Part shown: positions 46,739 to 58,049 of the stretch, in pieces
Layout of the letters: the number at the start of each line of letters is the position of its first letter
Position numbering within the stretch: position 1 is the stretch's first letter
Assembly: GCA_000827325.1 (NCBI GenBank)
Contig: KN832871.1
Coordinates: forward strand, 1,178,001-1,242,000
Direction: 5' to 3'
Source of the DNA: Oidiodendron maius Zn
Lineage: Eukaryota; Ascomycota; Leotiomycetes; Myxotrichaceae
Length of the DNA stretch: 64,000 bases
Made by a program: the position numbers and the translations under genes
Notes under the pieces: model-generated
What the model was told of the DNA's origin: nothing
Databases searched by the model: none
What the model saw: the letters and a program-made list of their open reading frames with translations, nothing else

Positions 46739-49700
46739 ATGTCTACACCAGGACCCTCATCTGCCAAGGGAGCGAATCCAAACAAGGCGCCACTGCCTCA
46801 AGAGCCGCTGCGGGGCACAAAGCGCGCAAAGAAGGATCAGGCTCAAAAACCACATCCGAAGAAGGCAAAGACAAACGCAGCGGTCCAACAAGCTCTCAGA
46901 GAGCTGTCCACTTGGACACACGACCTCCAATCGGCACCACGAGGCCAGGACTTCCCCGGTGGCATGATCATCAACAAGGTCTGGAATGGTCGGAAGAACT
47001 GTGATCTTGTCACATATCAGCGAGTCGGTTCGGCCGGCGTTCAACTCGAAAGCCTCACCGTGCCCCAAGTTTGGGAGGGATGGCGCGTCAGAATTGACCT
47101 AGACAGCCAAGCACCCGGGATACTCTTATCCAAGAGCGATGTCGAGATTCGGATCACAGTTCGCAACATCCGCCTCAAGACCCTTGCGGAGCACGGCGAC
47201 AACGTCTTCAACGAATCTTCAGTTTGCGGAAGTTCATTGAATGTCGTCAATGTCCAGAAGGCATTCGCCGAAGCCTTGCAGACACCGAATCTTTCGGATG
47301 ACGAGGCCGAGAAGCTGACGGCCTTTGGTGCTTCTCCAAATCCAGAAATCGTCGGCATCAACTGCCTTCAGTTCGTCCTTCGAGGCAAGATGCATGCGGG
47401 AATTAGAAAAGCTAGCCTCAAAAAGGAGGTTCGCGAAAAGCAGCTTGCGGATGTCCAGGACGTCCTAAAGGCAATGAACAGCAATGCTGTGTTTACCCTT
47501 GTCCGAAAAACAGCATCTGTGCAAAAGGAATTGGATGATTACTGGAGGCACAGGGTCCGCCTTTGCGTGGACAAGAATATCTGCCCCTTCTTCAATGAGG
47601 AGGTCAACAACGCTGGGGGATACGCATTTAAGAAGTTCTTGGATGACCCAGAAAGAAAGCTCTCTCACCAACCTTGGATGGCGAAGCCAAGTGACCTAAC
47701 TAGTGTCGCTGAGTTAAAGACGTATGCTTCGCATGCTGCTCGTCGAAAATTTGATAACAGTAGACACTGGGAGATAATCCTAAGCGCAGCTCTTATGCAT
47801 GAGATCGAATACAAGAACATCTGTCTCAACAAATACTTCAGATTCGGTATCGATCACGAAGCCAAGGTCATCCGTCGCTCGGGACAATACGTCCAACTCG
47901 AAGTCAGCGTTTTTCGACATAGCGAACAATTAGCCATGCCGAGCCTCGCTGTCAATACCAAGATGAAGCTCCATACCGGTGAACTCATCGTCGAAAAGGA
48001 TGATATGGTCGACGAAGAGGCCCCACGGAAGGAAGATGTCGAAATGGCTGGCTATAGTCAGGTCTATAGTGGATATGAGTACCGAGCCAAAGTCCTTAGC
48101 AAGGAAACTACCAAAGCCTTTGTTGTTTCCCTGTTCTTCGACAAGAGAGATAAGGACACGGATGCGAAATTCAGACTTAACAATCGTGTCACTATCCAGC
48201 TCGAAATGAAGAGAAACCATGTTCCCTCCGATCGACAGTTGGCGGCTATTGGCCTCATTGCCCGGGCAGATAAAAACGAGTCCTTGAGCGCTCACGAGAA
48301 GACCTTTGCTCAATACCTACATCGGTTCATGCTTGGTGAAGGTGCTCCCGACTTAATTGATGCCAAGTCCCCTATCGACGAGAAGTCGAATGAGTTGACT
48401 GAAGAGATTTGGAATGGTTTCAATGATTGGGCATACAGCGTTTCCCTGAATACGGAACAATCGGAGGCTTGGACGAGCATTTTCTTGGGAACCAACATGT
48501 TTACCCAGGTTCAAGGCCCGCCAGGGACCGGAAAGACACGCCTCAACGTGATGAGCATTCTTTGCTTTGCTTTGCTGGGATATCGAACAGTCATTACGGC
48601 GCCGACAAACAAGGCATGCGAGGCTACACTGAAGGCCCTTATTAGAGAACTCGCGGGTTTATACGCTGTGTTCCCTGCAGCGAAGACTTTGTTCAAGATT
48701 GTGCACTTTCCCACTAGTGCGACCTTAACCGATCAATTGTTGTATCCTGATAATGAAGCAGAATCCAATGTCGAGGCCGATGTCCGGGATATGTACAACG
48801 AGGGTGTCGATGGCGTGAACGCATTGAGGCAAGACCTTAGGCAATACCAGCTGTGGTCTCTTATTGAGGATCATTTCATCGACATAGCTGAGAAAGGCAA
48901 AGTGGCTCCTCAAACAGCTGCCGACGCAAATAAATGGCTCGACACCCATCATAATCTTCGCACCAACTCGAAGATTTCCCTGGAAGAGAAGAAGCAGTTC
49001 TTGAAGCTGGGTCGGGACGCGGCTGAGGAAGTTTTCAAGGATCCTCTTGTCAAGATTGTTGTCACTACATCTAACAATGCGGATCAACTTCGAGAGATTG
49101 GATATAAATGCGAGGCACTCATCATCGACGAATGCGCCTTCGGCACTGAACATGACACCTGCGTGCCTTTGTCCTTGAATGCCCAGTGGGTCATTCTCAC
49201 TGGCGACCATCAACAGTTGAAGCCAATCGTCCAGTCGAAACTGCACAACGAGTATGCTTCGCAGTTAGGATTGTCGCTCTTCGAACGTGTTCTCGGACAA
49301 GATAACATTTCCCTTCTCCGACTGAAGGTCAACTACAGAATGCATCCAGATATTGCATTGCTTCCCGGAATTCTGGGGTACGAATGGCTCGGGTGCGGCG
49401 ATAATACCGCGAAACCTAATGAGGAGATGGAGGCAGTGGACAACTCCATCGAAACCTGGTGGAACTCGAAAGCCGCTTTGACATACCGCCGAAACAGACG
49501 ACAACCACTTTACGGTCGCAAGTCATCTGGCAGTATTCGACGATTGTTCTTCAACGTCGAAGGGGCCATATCTGCTTGCCCACCCCACTCGATATCCACG
49601 GTCAACTTCGCCAACGTCGTCGCACTTGTGGACGTTGTGGTTAGTATTCTCGAGGAGGCTGAACAAAGTGGCAAGTTCCTAGATGTCAATTTGATCTCCA

Positions 49701-50509
49701 TCCTTACTCCATACAATGAGCAAAAGGAGGAGCTAGTGAAGCATATCCGCTTGTACATGAGCACTATGGGTTACACCAAATTCCCTAGTGTGTTGACAAT
49801 TGACAGTATGCAAGGCGGAGAAAATGCTGTCATCATCCTAGATCTCACGGCTGCTAACCCCAACCATGGATCGTCCGTCGGATTCATGCAGACCTGGAAC
49901 AGACTGAATGTTGCTTTGACTCGGGCTCAGCGCTACCTCTTCATAGTAGGTAACATCGACGTCTGGCGCAGTGAGCTCAGTATTCTCGGCGGACCATACA
50001 GAGCAAGGAAGCTCTGTTACTTAATCATGGATCTTCTAGAACTTGGAGACATCATTGACGTCAAGGACCTCCCTAACGCTCTACCGGCCGACAAGGAGGA
50101 GCTTGAGAGTAGAGATCGTTCAGAATGGTCCCGCAAGATCCCCCAGCCCCGAGACAGTCGCCTTATCGACAAGCTTGAGGCTATGGCCTCGGCTTATAAG
50201 GCCGATGTGAAAGTCCGGGAGAATTTTGAGAAGAAGCTCATTAATGAGCTCAATAGAAAGCGAAGTACAGCCGCCACCTTCCAGAAGCTGTACGAGGACG
50301 GCAAGCATTTCGCGACAAATCTCAACACAAACGATGAACTTACCGCTGACTGTGCAAATGAGGATAACAACTCTCTAGATCTTGATGTCACCATTGAAAA
50401 CTCCACAGATCCGATTGTCGAGGAAGCCATCAAGAGATCCCTAGATCCAAAGGAGCAAGTCGATGCGCCAGCCTTTACGGCAGAGCAATTCAAAGAGTTC
50501 CAGCTGTGA
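46739..50509 (+). CDS. SF1 helicase of the Upf1/DNA2/NAM7 type, single exon
   Basis: A 1,256-residue protein. The open frame starts at a TTG; the first ATG is at 46739 (MSTPGPSSAKG). The N-terminus has a basic Lys-rich patch (KRAKKDQAQK, HPKKAK), a likely nuclear signal, then about 450 residues of unrecognised sequence. Helicase motifs: I VQGPPGTGKTR (about 590), II LIIDECAFGTEHD (about 796; DECA rather than the usual DEAA), III LTGDHQQLKPIV, IV NYRMHPDIALLPG, V DSMQGGENAVIILDL, VI NVALTRAQRYLFIVGN. The C-terminal 150 residues are charged and helical. All ATPase motifs look intact. RNA or DNA substrate cannot be decided. It sits between two inverted peptidase-like paralogues in AT-rich surroundings. 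Confidence 0.9.
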   Translation: MSTPGPSSAKGANPNKAPLPQEPLRGTKRAKKDQAQKPHPKKAKTNAAVQQALRELSTWTHDLQSAPRGQDFPGGMIINKVWNGRKNCDLVTYQRVGSAGVQLESLTVPQVWEGWRVRIDLDSQAPGILLSKSDVEIRITVRNIRLKTLAEHGDNVFNESSVCGSSLNVVNVQKAFAEALQTPNLSDDEAEKLTAFGASPNPEIVGINCLQFVLRGKMHAGIRKASLKKEVREKQLADVQDVLKAMNSNAVFTLVRKTASVQKELDDYWRHRVRLCVDKNICPFFNEEVNNAGGYAFKKFLDDPERKLSHQPWMAKPSDLTSVAELKTYASHAARRKFDNSRHWEIILSAALMHEIEYKNICLNKYFRFGIDHEAKVIRRSGQYVQLEVSVFRHSEQLAMPSLAVNTKMKLHTGELIVEKDDMVDEEAPRKEDVEMAGYSQVYSGYEYRAKVLSKETTKAFVVSLFFDKRDKDTDAKFRLNNRVTIQLEMKRNHVPSDRQLAAIGLIARADKNESLSAHEKTFAQYLHRFMLGEGAPDLIDAKSPIDEKSNELTEEIWNGFNDWAYSVSLNTEQSEAWTSIFLGTNMFTQVQGPPGTGKTRLNVMSILCFALLGYRTVITAPTNKACEATLKALIRELAGLYAVFPAAKTLFKIVHFPTSATLTDQLLYPDNEAESNVEADVRDMYNEGVDGVNALRQDLRQYQLWSLIEDHFIDIAEKGKVAPQTAADANKWLDTHHNLRTNSKISLEEKKQFLKLGRDAAEEVFKDPLVKIVVTTSNNADQLREIGYKCEALIIDECAFGTEHDTCVPLSLNAQWVILTGDHQQLKPIVQSKLHNEYASQLGLSLFERVLGQDNISLLRLKVNYRMHPDIALLPGILGYEWLGCGDNTAKPNEEMEAVDNSIETWWNSKAALTYRRNRRQPLYGRKSSGSIRRLFFNVEGAISACPPHSISTVNFANVVALVDVVVSILEEAEQSGKFLDVNLISILTPYNEQKEELVKHIRLYMSTMGYTKFPSVLTIDSMQGGENAVIILDLTAANPNHGSSVGFMQTWNRLNVALTRAQRYLFIVGNIDVWRSELSILGGPYRARKLCYLIMDLLELGDIIDVKDLPNALPADKEELESRDRSEWSRKIPQPRDSRLIDKLEAMASAYKADVKVRENFEKKLINELNRKRSTAATFQKLYEDGKHFATNLNTNDELTADCANEDNNSLDLDVTIENSTDPIVEEAIKRSLDPKEQVDAPAFTAEQFKEFQL

Positions 50510-51020
50510 GGAGGAGACAAAATACAAGCCTGGCCTCCTATAAATTTTAGATGTATTATGCAGAATAAAGACTGTTATCAAATTGCTTGACTTGTTGAAC
50601 GTTATTTCGAGTGCATTTCATGGTGTTTTATGATAGGGTCACCGCCTTCCTAGTTCGGTTTTATGCTTCTAATCTAATACCGATGCATCAAGAACTGCCT
50701 GACATCGCGCCCTCCAGGAGTTATAAAGGATGTCAATATAGGAGTCTGACACTGCATTCTAGGCATCTAGTATTATCTGCTTCAATTGAGCTAGTGTAAG
50801 CTTCGAGGCATTATACTGTAGAGATGCGTGTGGGCGAATCCTCCAATGCCCTGTCAGGTGACTAAACGGAGGTTCACGGGTAGGTGACTGGGTTGCAACG
50901 TGGCTCGAATCAAGGACCATATTAGTGAGCTATTATGTACTTGGTATATCTTTTCAGGAGGAGCTGCGTTTAGTCTTCTTCTGATTTTCCGGGTAAAATA
51001 TACTTCGTTACTTCGAGCTT
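50510..51020. other. Convergent spacer between helicase and peptidase copy B
   Basis: 500 bp between two 3' ends; no gene seen. Confidence 0.45.
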
Positions 51021-52715
51021 CTAGTAACCCATAGAACTGCCCACCTCTATTACTGGGCCCACATGAGACCTTCGTTCTGGTGGGCCAAACACGACATCTG
51101 TCTCGTCTTCCCTCCTAACAACGAGTCTCGCTTCCTTGGCATTGCAGACTTGCCGGATATCCTCTAAAATATATTGAACCGGCGTTATATAATATTGAGA
51201 AGACCTTTCTTTGCCACCCCAAAACATGCCAGAAACATATCCATCAGAGTCCCAGACAAACGAGCCAGAGTCTCCTTTGTCAGAGAAGGTACGCGAGTGA
51301 GACGCGTCAATATCTAACACCAGTAGCTCATCTGAAAGAACACCACTATCAGACATATAGTCTGACAAGATACCAGACATAACGCCAAAGGTATAGTGGG
51401 TTGTCCGTCCAAACTTCCACACGACATATTTCTTATTCTCCTCCTCTGCACGAGCCTGGAGGTTTAAGGTTTCTTCAAAGGTAAGACCCCGCTTTAGGTG
51501 CTTAGGCAGATCATATCTCATTTTGCTTTGGCCAGACGCTTTCATAGCAAGGGCAACCTGACTTGGCGCCAAGTTGAAGTCTCTGTACTTGGGAGTCTAT
51601 ATATCGGTTAGCGCTGTCTGTAGCTTAATACAAGAGGCAACTATCTTTACCTTATTGACTAAGTTCGTGGGATCTGGGAACCGCGAAGGATTGCCTAGTT
51701 TAATCAAGGCCCAGTTAAATCCACAACGAAGGGGTTTCTCTGAGCTGCGCGTTCGTACCCCAGACGTTTTCCAGACACTACCAAGGAGACACATTTCAGG
51801 CCTCCAGGACGTTAACTCCTCTAGCTGTAACTGGAACTTCTTAATTTTCTCTTCGCGACTACTAGTGGGTTTTTTTTGTATCTGCGTTTTGATAAGTTCG
51901 TCAAGTTCGTCCTTGTAGCTTGTAATATGATCGAGGAGGTCGCGCTCCGCTGGCTGAAGCATTTCATAGGCCACCTGACTAGACTCCTCTTCGGTGGTTG
52001 GGAATGCTTCTAAACGAGATTCAAAGGCCACACGGTGATTAGTGATGCCCATAATCTCGCCATCTATTTGGACATAGCCGCCTAGGCTACCAACGCCTTC
52101 TGAACCCTTTCTAGCAATAGAGGAACCGATATATGGGTACTGGATTGGCATTGGAAACTGTTCACCCCAAATTATGTCCTCGTTTGTAGTTCGTCGCCCT
52201 TCGGTCATCTCGACCTCTACGTCGGGTAAGCCAGCTCTAGAGAGGCGTTAGTTAATAACAACTAAGAATACAGGCGGTTGTAGAAAGGACTATATAACGT
52301 ACCTCCTACATTCTTGCGCCATGACATCTACTATCCTCTGGGCCTCCACTAATGTCACTTGATTCTCCTCGATGGTAACCCAAACCACGACAGGGTTGTT
52401 TATCTCTACTTCATGATCGTATCCCAGACGTACATAGTCTACTGAGATCCATCGACAAGGTTTCATGGACGCCAAGACTTGTCGTATATTTTGACGCAGG
52501 CCTTGATCTAGTTTTGCCCGGATAGGGTGGTGGCTAACTACCGAGATCACCTTGCGAATTTTCTCGAAGTTGCCATCGAACCCAATTTCCTCGGTCCTTG
52601 GGATCGTCCACGGTTGACTGCTGCTTCGGGCCAGCAGTCGGGGATTACCACGAAGACCCCAGTAATAATATTCAAAGGAATCGGGATCGGTCACTGGGTT
52701 GGTGGCCATCTTCAT
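51021..52715 (-). CDS. Two-domain trypsin-fold peptidase-like protein, copy B (Asn in place of catalytic Asp)
   Basis: A 524-residue protein from exons 52303-52715, 51651-52236 and 51021-51596. Intron positions match copy A. It aligns with copy A over its length: N-terminal domain (VISVVSHHPIRAKLDQGL ... CRWISVDYVRLGYD ... EAQRIVDVMAQEC), then peptidase blocks His205 in GITNHRVAF and Ser443 in DKGDSGSFVWDSDGYVSG. At the Asp position the sequence is CGFNWALIKLGN, so Asn312 replaces Asp. ATG at 52715, with a second ATG two codons later. Possibly a weak or inactive peptidase, or one using another acid. Transcribed towards the helicase. Confidence 0.83.
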
Positions 52716-53117
52716 TGCTATTGTGGTGAGGGGGGCTTTGCAAGGTCTGGGTCGTTGATCTTGGCCTTCTTGGAGGGGGGCTGCCTTTCCCAGCTCTTTA
52801 AGTACGTAATAAACCCAGAGGTGTGCTCGTTATGCTTAAATTGCTAGCGGATCTTGGCGCCGGTGGGGACTTATCGAGTTCGCAGAAGTCGGAATTGATG
52901 TAATATCATAGATTACTATAATTCTGTTTTTATAGAGGTATTATACGCAATATAATATTAGGGTCATAAAATAAAATAAAATCTTTAGTAACAATCTTTA
53001 TTAAAATCCAAGGGTTTTATTTCAAAGATTTTATTTAATTAACTAGAGGGGAGTAGAGAAGGCAAGCTTTGGTCCTTGTAGTTTACTCCCAGGTATCGCA
53101 TATCGCCTGTGCTAGTA
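52716..53117. other. AT-rich spacer at the right edge of the island
   Basis: Promoter of peptidase copy B and 3' flank of the acyltransferase gene; extreme AT content at 52900-53040. Confidence 0.45.
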
Positions 53118-54514
53118 TCACCATTTGTTTCCTATACCCATCCAACTCCAAACCTTCCCCAGAACGTATATAATCGATGCAAATACTCCCCAACCAAAAA
53201 CTAGACTCCCCATGTCCCACCAGTGCGCCAGCTTCACTTCGGTCTCAATATAAGCGTTTTGGTCTGCCTTAGTCTCACTTGTCGCCTCTGCACTGGCAGG
53301 AAACCGACCTGTTGTAAGATACTCTTCCATAAACCCATCCTTCTCGCACCACCTCTCTCGCAGCCACAAATCGAACTTCTCTTGATTATCGAGAGGTATA
53401 TCCTTAACTGCAAATCTCCGCCAATACATATTGACGGACGGAGGAGGTTGGCCCTGAAAGTACATGGACCTCAGTGTGTAATAGTCCTCGCCAAATTTGC
53501 CTCGCCTGATTTCGTTAGTAAGTCCACAGATTGAGAGGTAATTTCACGTACGGAATACCCTCATAAGCCATGGTACAGTCGTAGACGTAATCCACAGTCC
53601 CTTTGAGCTCGTTCAAACAAAAGAAAGATCCAGTACTCCGAGGGAGGAGCACATGATCCATATCCTTGATCCCGGCCTTCTTAGCCCATGCTGCGCTCTT
53701 GACCCTGCCGTTGTCACTAGCATTTGTCCCCTCCGGGAAAATCAGAAGCCACATAGGATCAAGTCCCTCCGAGCCAGACATGGGTCCCGAATGTCGCTCT
53801 TTTAATTTCTTTAGGCGATGCTCCAGTCGCTCTTGGTCTTTAGCCATTTTCCGAGACATAAAGATGAAGCCGTAAAACATCATACCCCATCCAAGGATTG
53901 GCACATATTTCAACGATTCCTTCAGAATGATGAAAATGTGGCCATGCATTCTGGGTTGGTTCGTGTACGCAACCCACCAGAGATATACCCAGTCAGAGTA
54001 TAACTACTATATTTAGTATCATTTATGATCTCTGGCCGCGAACGTACCTGATGGTTTGCTATCAAGACCACTCTATCCGGGAAACGGCATTCTACCCTGC
54101 CATCTGGGGTCACCCGCAGCTGTCCGGCTACCGAGACATCGCCACTTATGCGTACGACAGTTGGAGTCCACCACTGAGTTAGAGTTGTAACCAGAATTCC
54201 GAAGGACTGCTTGGTGATTGCCATGTAAGCGTAAAAGAGATTCTTGTCGTAGAAGTATAGCGGAGAACCAAGGAGCTGGGTAGCATATATCCTATATTGC
54301 TCAGCGGAAGCTCGGATCACACAGGGGAGGGCGATACTCACGAAATACACGAACCCAAGTTATATACCATGAACAAAAGCAAGCGCAGAAGCTGTATACC
54401 CCCTCCATGTTTTACTTCGCCGCCAGGGTGTCTCTCGACCGACTTTTCTCCGCCATCGCTGAGTATTTCTGCTTGCACCGTCTTTTGCCTCTGCCTAAGG
54501 ACATCATTCGCCAT
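53118..54514 (-). CDS. PlsC-type glycerolipid acyltransferase (LPLAT, AGPAT5/8-like)
   Basis: A 418-residue membrane protein from exons 54342-54514, 54048-54291, 53552-54003 and 53118-53505. The ATG is at 54514 (MANDVLRQRQ); the longer frame upstream starts at TTG. Splicing builds the active-site motif NHQLYSDWVYLWW (NHX4D), followed by FPEGTNASDNGR, and VYDCTMAYEGIPRGKFGED with NMYWRRFAV. Helices lie near the N-terminus (LLRLLLFMVYNLGSCISIYA) and C-terminus (GSLVFGWGVFASIIYVLGKV). Such enzymes move acyl chains onto lysophospholipids, often at the ER or lipid droplets. Confidence 0.92.
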
Positions 54515-55015
54515 GGTAATTAGTTCTCTGCGGATAGCCGCATTAGCATTTGCAACTAGTTCTATAGACTTCAGGTGCTCTGCGTACCCGACGTTTGTTG
54601 GGCCAGACGGCGAGGGCACGGCGAAGGCGGTGGTGGGGGTTCGCAATAGGTACAAAGAATAGCTCGGACAAAGGAGGCAAGGTCGTGCTTTGCAAGAACT
54701 ACTGTCAGTCTCTTTCGGCCATCTCTAATATAGACTCTGCCTCGGCTGTGTGCGGAAGGGAATGAAGTGGGTGGATGTGGAAACTAGAAGAGCTTATCGG
54801 GCCAGGCTGACAGCTCGCGTGCGTGGGAGCTGAGCCTTGCCGTCGCGTGCTTCCACGAGCTTCATCCGTGTAGGGAACCTTGATTTTCCGGGCATCCGAT
54901 CCTCAACAATGACGCCAGTGTGTCCAGCCCTGCGCACAAGCGAATATACGTTGTGATACGCCGGTTCACTTCTATGGGTTAAAGCAGGACGGGCTGGCTT
55001 CTCTCTTACGAACCC
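54515..55015. promoter_or_regulatory. Divergent promoter region between acyltransferase and NADH kinase genes
   Basis: 501 bp between opposite start codons; no specific site claimed. Confidence 0.5.
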
Positions 55016-56376
55016 ATGGTCATAATGATCTTGAGATCAGGAGGGAATCGAATATGGCGGAGAGCCTTCAGCACGACATCCCGACGGGCAGAAATCCAAG
55101 ATATAGAGACCCTGCAGGATAGAGTCATTCCCAGATATCACAGTTTGTCTAGCCCTCTCCATTGCGGAATTGTTCTGACCTCTGTAGGATCTCCAACGAG
55201 TGACCTGCTGTCCCTGCAATGGTCATCCCCTCCTCGGAACGTACTTATGATAAAGAAGGACCGCGTACCAGGAGTCAGCGATTCTCTCATGGAATATGCA
55301 AAGTAGGACCCGTACTACGATATTCAAAACTCTGCTGACCGCTCAGGCACATACATTCCAACTACGAGAACGTATCCCTCATATTTGAACCCCGCGTAGC
55401 CGCGCAGATCCATAAAGGATTCGACTTCCCGATATACACAACGACGACCGCCGGTACGCTATATGAGAAAGTCGATATGACCACAACGCTAGGAGGTGAT
55501 GGCACGATCCTCCGCGCCGCATCACTATTCAGCGCGACATCCCACGTCCCTCCCGTGCTGGCTTTCAGCATGGGCAGCCTTGGATTCCTAGGAGAGTGGA
55601 AGTTTGAGGAATACAAGCGGGCATTCAGGGAAGTATACATGTCTGGAGCAGATGTTGCGTCGCCTCTAGCCCCAGACGATAAACATCCCCACTTGCAAGC
55701 AGGAGAGGGCACGGTAACTGGATGGTCCGGCGTGCGAGGGAAATCCATGGGGCCTTCGAGAAGTTCTAAAATCCTCCTCCGAAATCGTCTGAAGGTCGGG
55801 GTCTTTGACGCCTACGGGAATCGCGTGATAGGGGATAATACGGCCGCGAGCGCGCAAGGGGACGTGCATGCTATGAACGAGGTTGTAATTCACCGGGGTA
55901 AAGAAGCACATTTGGCTATAATAGAGGTGTTTGTCGGCGGTAGGTTCCTGACGGAAGCTGTTGCTGATGGAATGATTATCTCTACGCCAACGGGAAGCAC
56001 AGCGTACAGTTTAAGCTCTGGGGGCAGCATTATCCATCCGCTAGTCAACAGCTTGCTAGTGACTCCAATCTGTCCTCGGAGTTTGTCTTTCAGACCGCTC
56101 GTGCTACCAGCGAACACCCCGATTACACTGAGGCTGAGCGAGAAGAATAGAGGCAGAGAGTTGGAGGTCAGTATCGATGGGAGAAGAAGGAGTCATGGGG
56201 TTGGTGTAGGTATGGAGGTTCAAGTTGAGGGAGAAAGCATTGAACAGGGCGGAGAATGGCGAGGTGGCGTGCCTTGTGTTACCAGGGGCGCCAAGAGCGG
56301 AGAGGAGGAAGATGATGGGTGGGTTGGAGGTTTAAATGGATTGTTGAAGTTTAACTTTCCCTTTGGCGGAGATTGA
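55016..56376 (+). CDS. Mitochondrial NAD(H) kinase, Pos5-like
   Basis: A 438-residue protein from exons 55016-55302 and 55347-56376. The N-terminus is rich in Arg/Ser (RIWRRAFSTTSRRAE), a classical fungal mitochondrial presequence. Motifs: TTLGGDGTILRAASLF (GGDG phosphate loop), FSMGSLGFL, HAMNEVVIHR (NE motif), and DGMIISTPTGSTAYSLSSGG. It phosphorylates NAD(H) to NADP(H) in the matrix. Position 55142-55186 could be a 45-nt in-frame intron (gtttgt..ctgtag); if removed, 15 residues (from HSLSSPLHC) are lost and the remainder fits relatives slightly better. A 3' insert rich in Gly/Glu follows the core. Confidence 0.9.
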
Positions 56377-56758
56377 TACCCAGTCATTATTACAACTGAC
56401 ACCTGTACTGTTATTAGCGGCATGCCAGTATTGCTGGCCGTAAAATGTAATATAGTTCTATGCTCTTATAAGGCATCTATTTTACAGATCAGAGCAAGTA
56501 TTATCGTAATTTGGCCTACTAGACGAAACGGCACTAAAGCCAAGTAGATGGAAACGCCGGAAGCAATGTAGTCCGGTTCTATTTACTTGACCTCATCTGA
56601 GCCCCGTGCTATTAAGCCATTCCTCGACTTGTAGACACATACTGCCTGCTTTCTTTCCTACTCAGACAGGAACTATGATTTATGGCCCAAAACGCCATTG
56701 GTATATCCCGCCCTTCTCATATTTCAGTCATCAGATCATTCCACAACTCCCAGTGCCT
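56377..56758. other. Convergent spacer between NADH kinase and GTR2
   Basis: 382 bp between two stop codons; no gene seen. Confidence 0.5.
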
Positions 56759-58049
56759 TTATCCCCTCGCTTCTTTCTGTTTCGTAATTTCAAAGACCTC
56801 CGCCAAGCCTTGCACTGTAGTGTCAACATTCAACGTGACCAATGGCATCCTCTCAAAGCTGCCCTCTCGCATAACCGCCACAAGAGCAAGGTACTTGTTG
56901 ACCTCCCTCAGCATAATTGGTCTCTTCATATCGGTCAAGACAATTGCGCTCTCCGCATCTTTACAGGCCACTTGATCCTCTATCTTCGTGTTCCATGGTT
57001 CTCCTTCCAGAGAGGTGATGTATTCCGGTGATCGACCCCATCCGTAGATCTCGGATACATCGACAATTACATCAATGTAATCACTGCAGATCTCGTATGA
57101 CGGCATGTCCACAGGAGATGGATCTGTTGCGATGTAGATCTTTGACAGCACATCAAAGAGGTATGCCTTTTCGAAACGACAGCTCCGGCAGAGGTCGTTA
57201 AGGAGGGCTTCAAGGGTAGGGAGGTGCGGGATCAGCTTCTGGATGACTTTGCTGAACGCTTCAAAAATAGAGTGGTTGTAGATGGAGGTGAGGTGAAAGT
57301 TGATTGGGGCGTTTTCGACTCCATGGTCTGAGAGTTCATCTTGGATTCGTTGCATGATGTCCCTCTGGATGTCCAACTTATAGTCATCAGAGAGACCATC
57401 CACTTTATGTATGAAGACTTCGATATTGATGTTAGGATACGTAGGCTGGAGGTTCAGTATGGTATTATTAAGCCGATTGATGGCCTCGAGGTATTCATCC
57501 TGGGCATCGATGACCCAGATCAAGGCACCAATTTCGCCAAAGATGGCATCGAGGTCGAATGATGGGTCCATAAAATCCACCTGACCCGGAAAATCCCAAA
57601 CTTGGAAATCCATGAAAGAACTTGCGCTGTCAGAGTGCTATCATCAGGGACGTAGGGTTGATACGAACTGCATTGAATCCTTTTGGATTCGGGCCGTTGA
57701 TTCGAGGAACAAGGTCTCATTCGGAGGCATTTTGTGAAACACCACACTAGATATTGATGATTTTCCACTCCTAGTTCACGGTTATTAGAATCGTGCTGCA
57801 GCTTAGAATGTCGACTCACCTCCTCTGACCCATCAGCAACAATCTCGGCTTACCCTTCGCAGCCGGGCCAGGCGCTGGCTCAGGGAGCTTAGTGGCATCT
57901 CGCTTTTGGACATTGGCTCGGTTCTGTTCATAGACACGTTCAAGATTTAGCTGGGCTGGACTTATATGACGAACAGGGCCTTGACGAGGAGGGCCATTGT
58001 ATTTTCGATCCAACTTGGTCCTCCTTCTCCCAGAATGGAGTAGAGGCAT
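56759..58049 (-). CDS. GTR2: Rag GTPase Gtr2 (RagC/D type)
   Basis: A 397-residue protein from exons 57820-58049, 57669-57770 and 56759-57620. Splicing creates the P-loop [19 protein letters not shown]. Then [23 protein letters not shown] (switch II), [32 protein letters not shown] (HKVD base motif) and [21 protein letters not shown], followed by the C-terminal roadblock domain. With Gtr1 it forms the EGO complex GTPase pair on the vacuole that passes amino-acid signals to TORC1. Two AG acceptors six bases apart at 57621 and 57627 are both in frame; I chose the downstream one, giving SMHSFMDF. Confidence 0.93.

Noticed and set aside
41011-52715. The whole peptidase-helicase-peptidase region as one large transposon with the two copies as terminal inverted repeats
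   Set aside because: The copies are full genes about half identical in protein, not matching DNA ends, and no transposase or integrase is seen.
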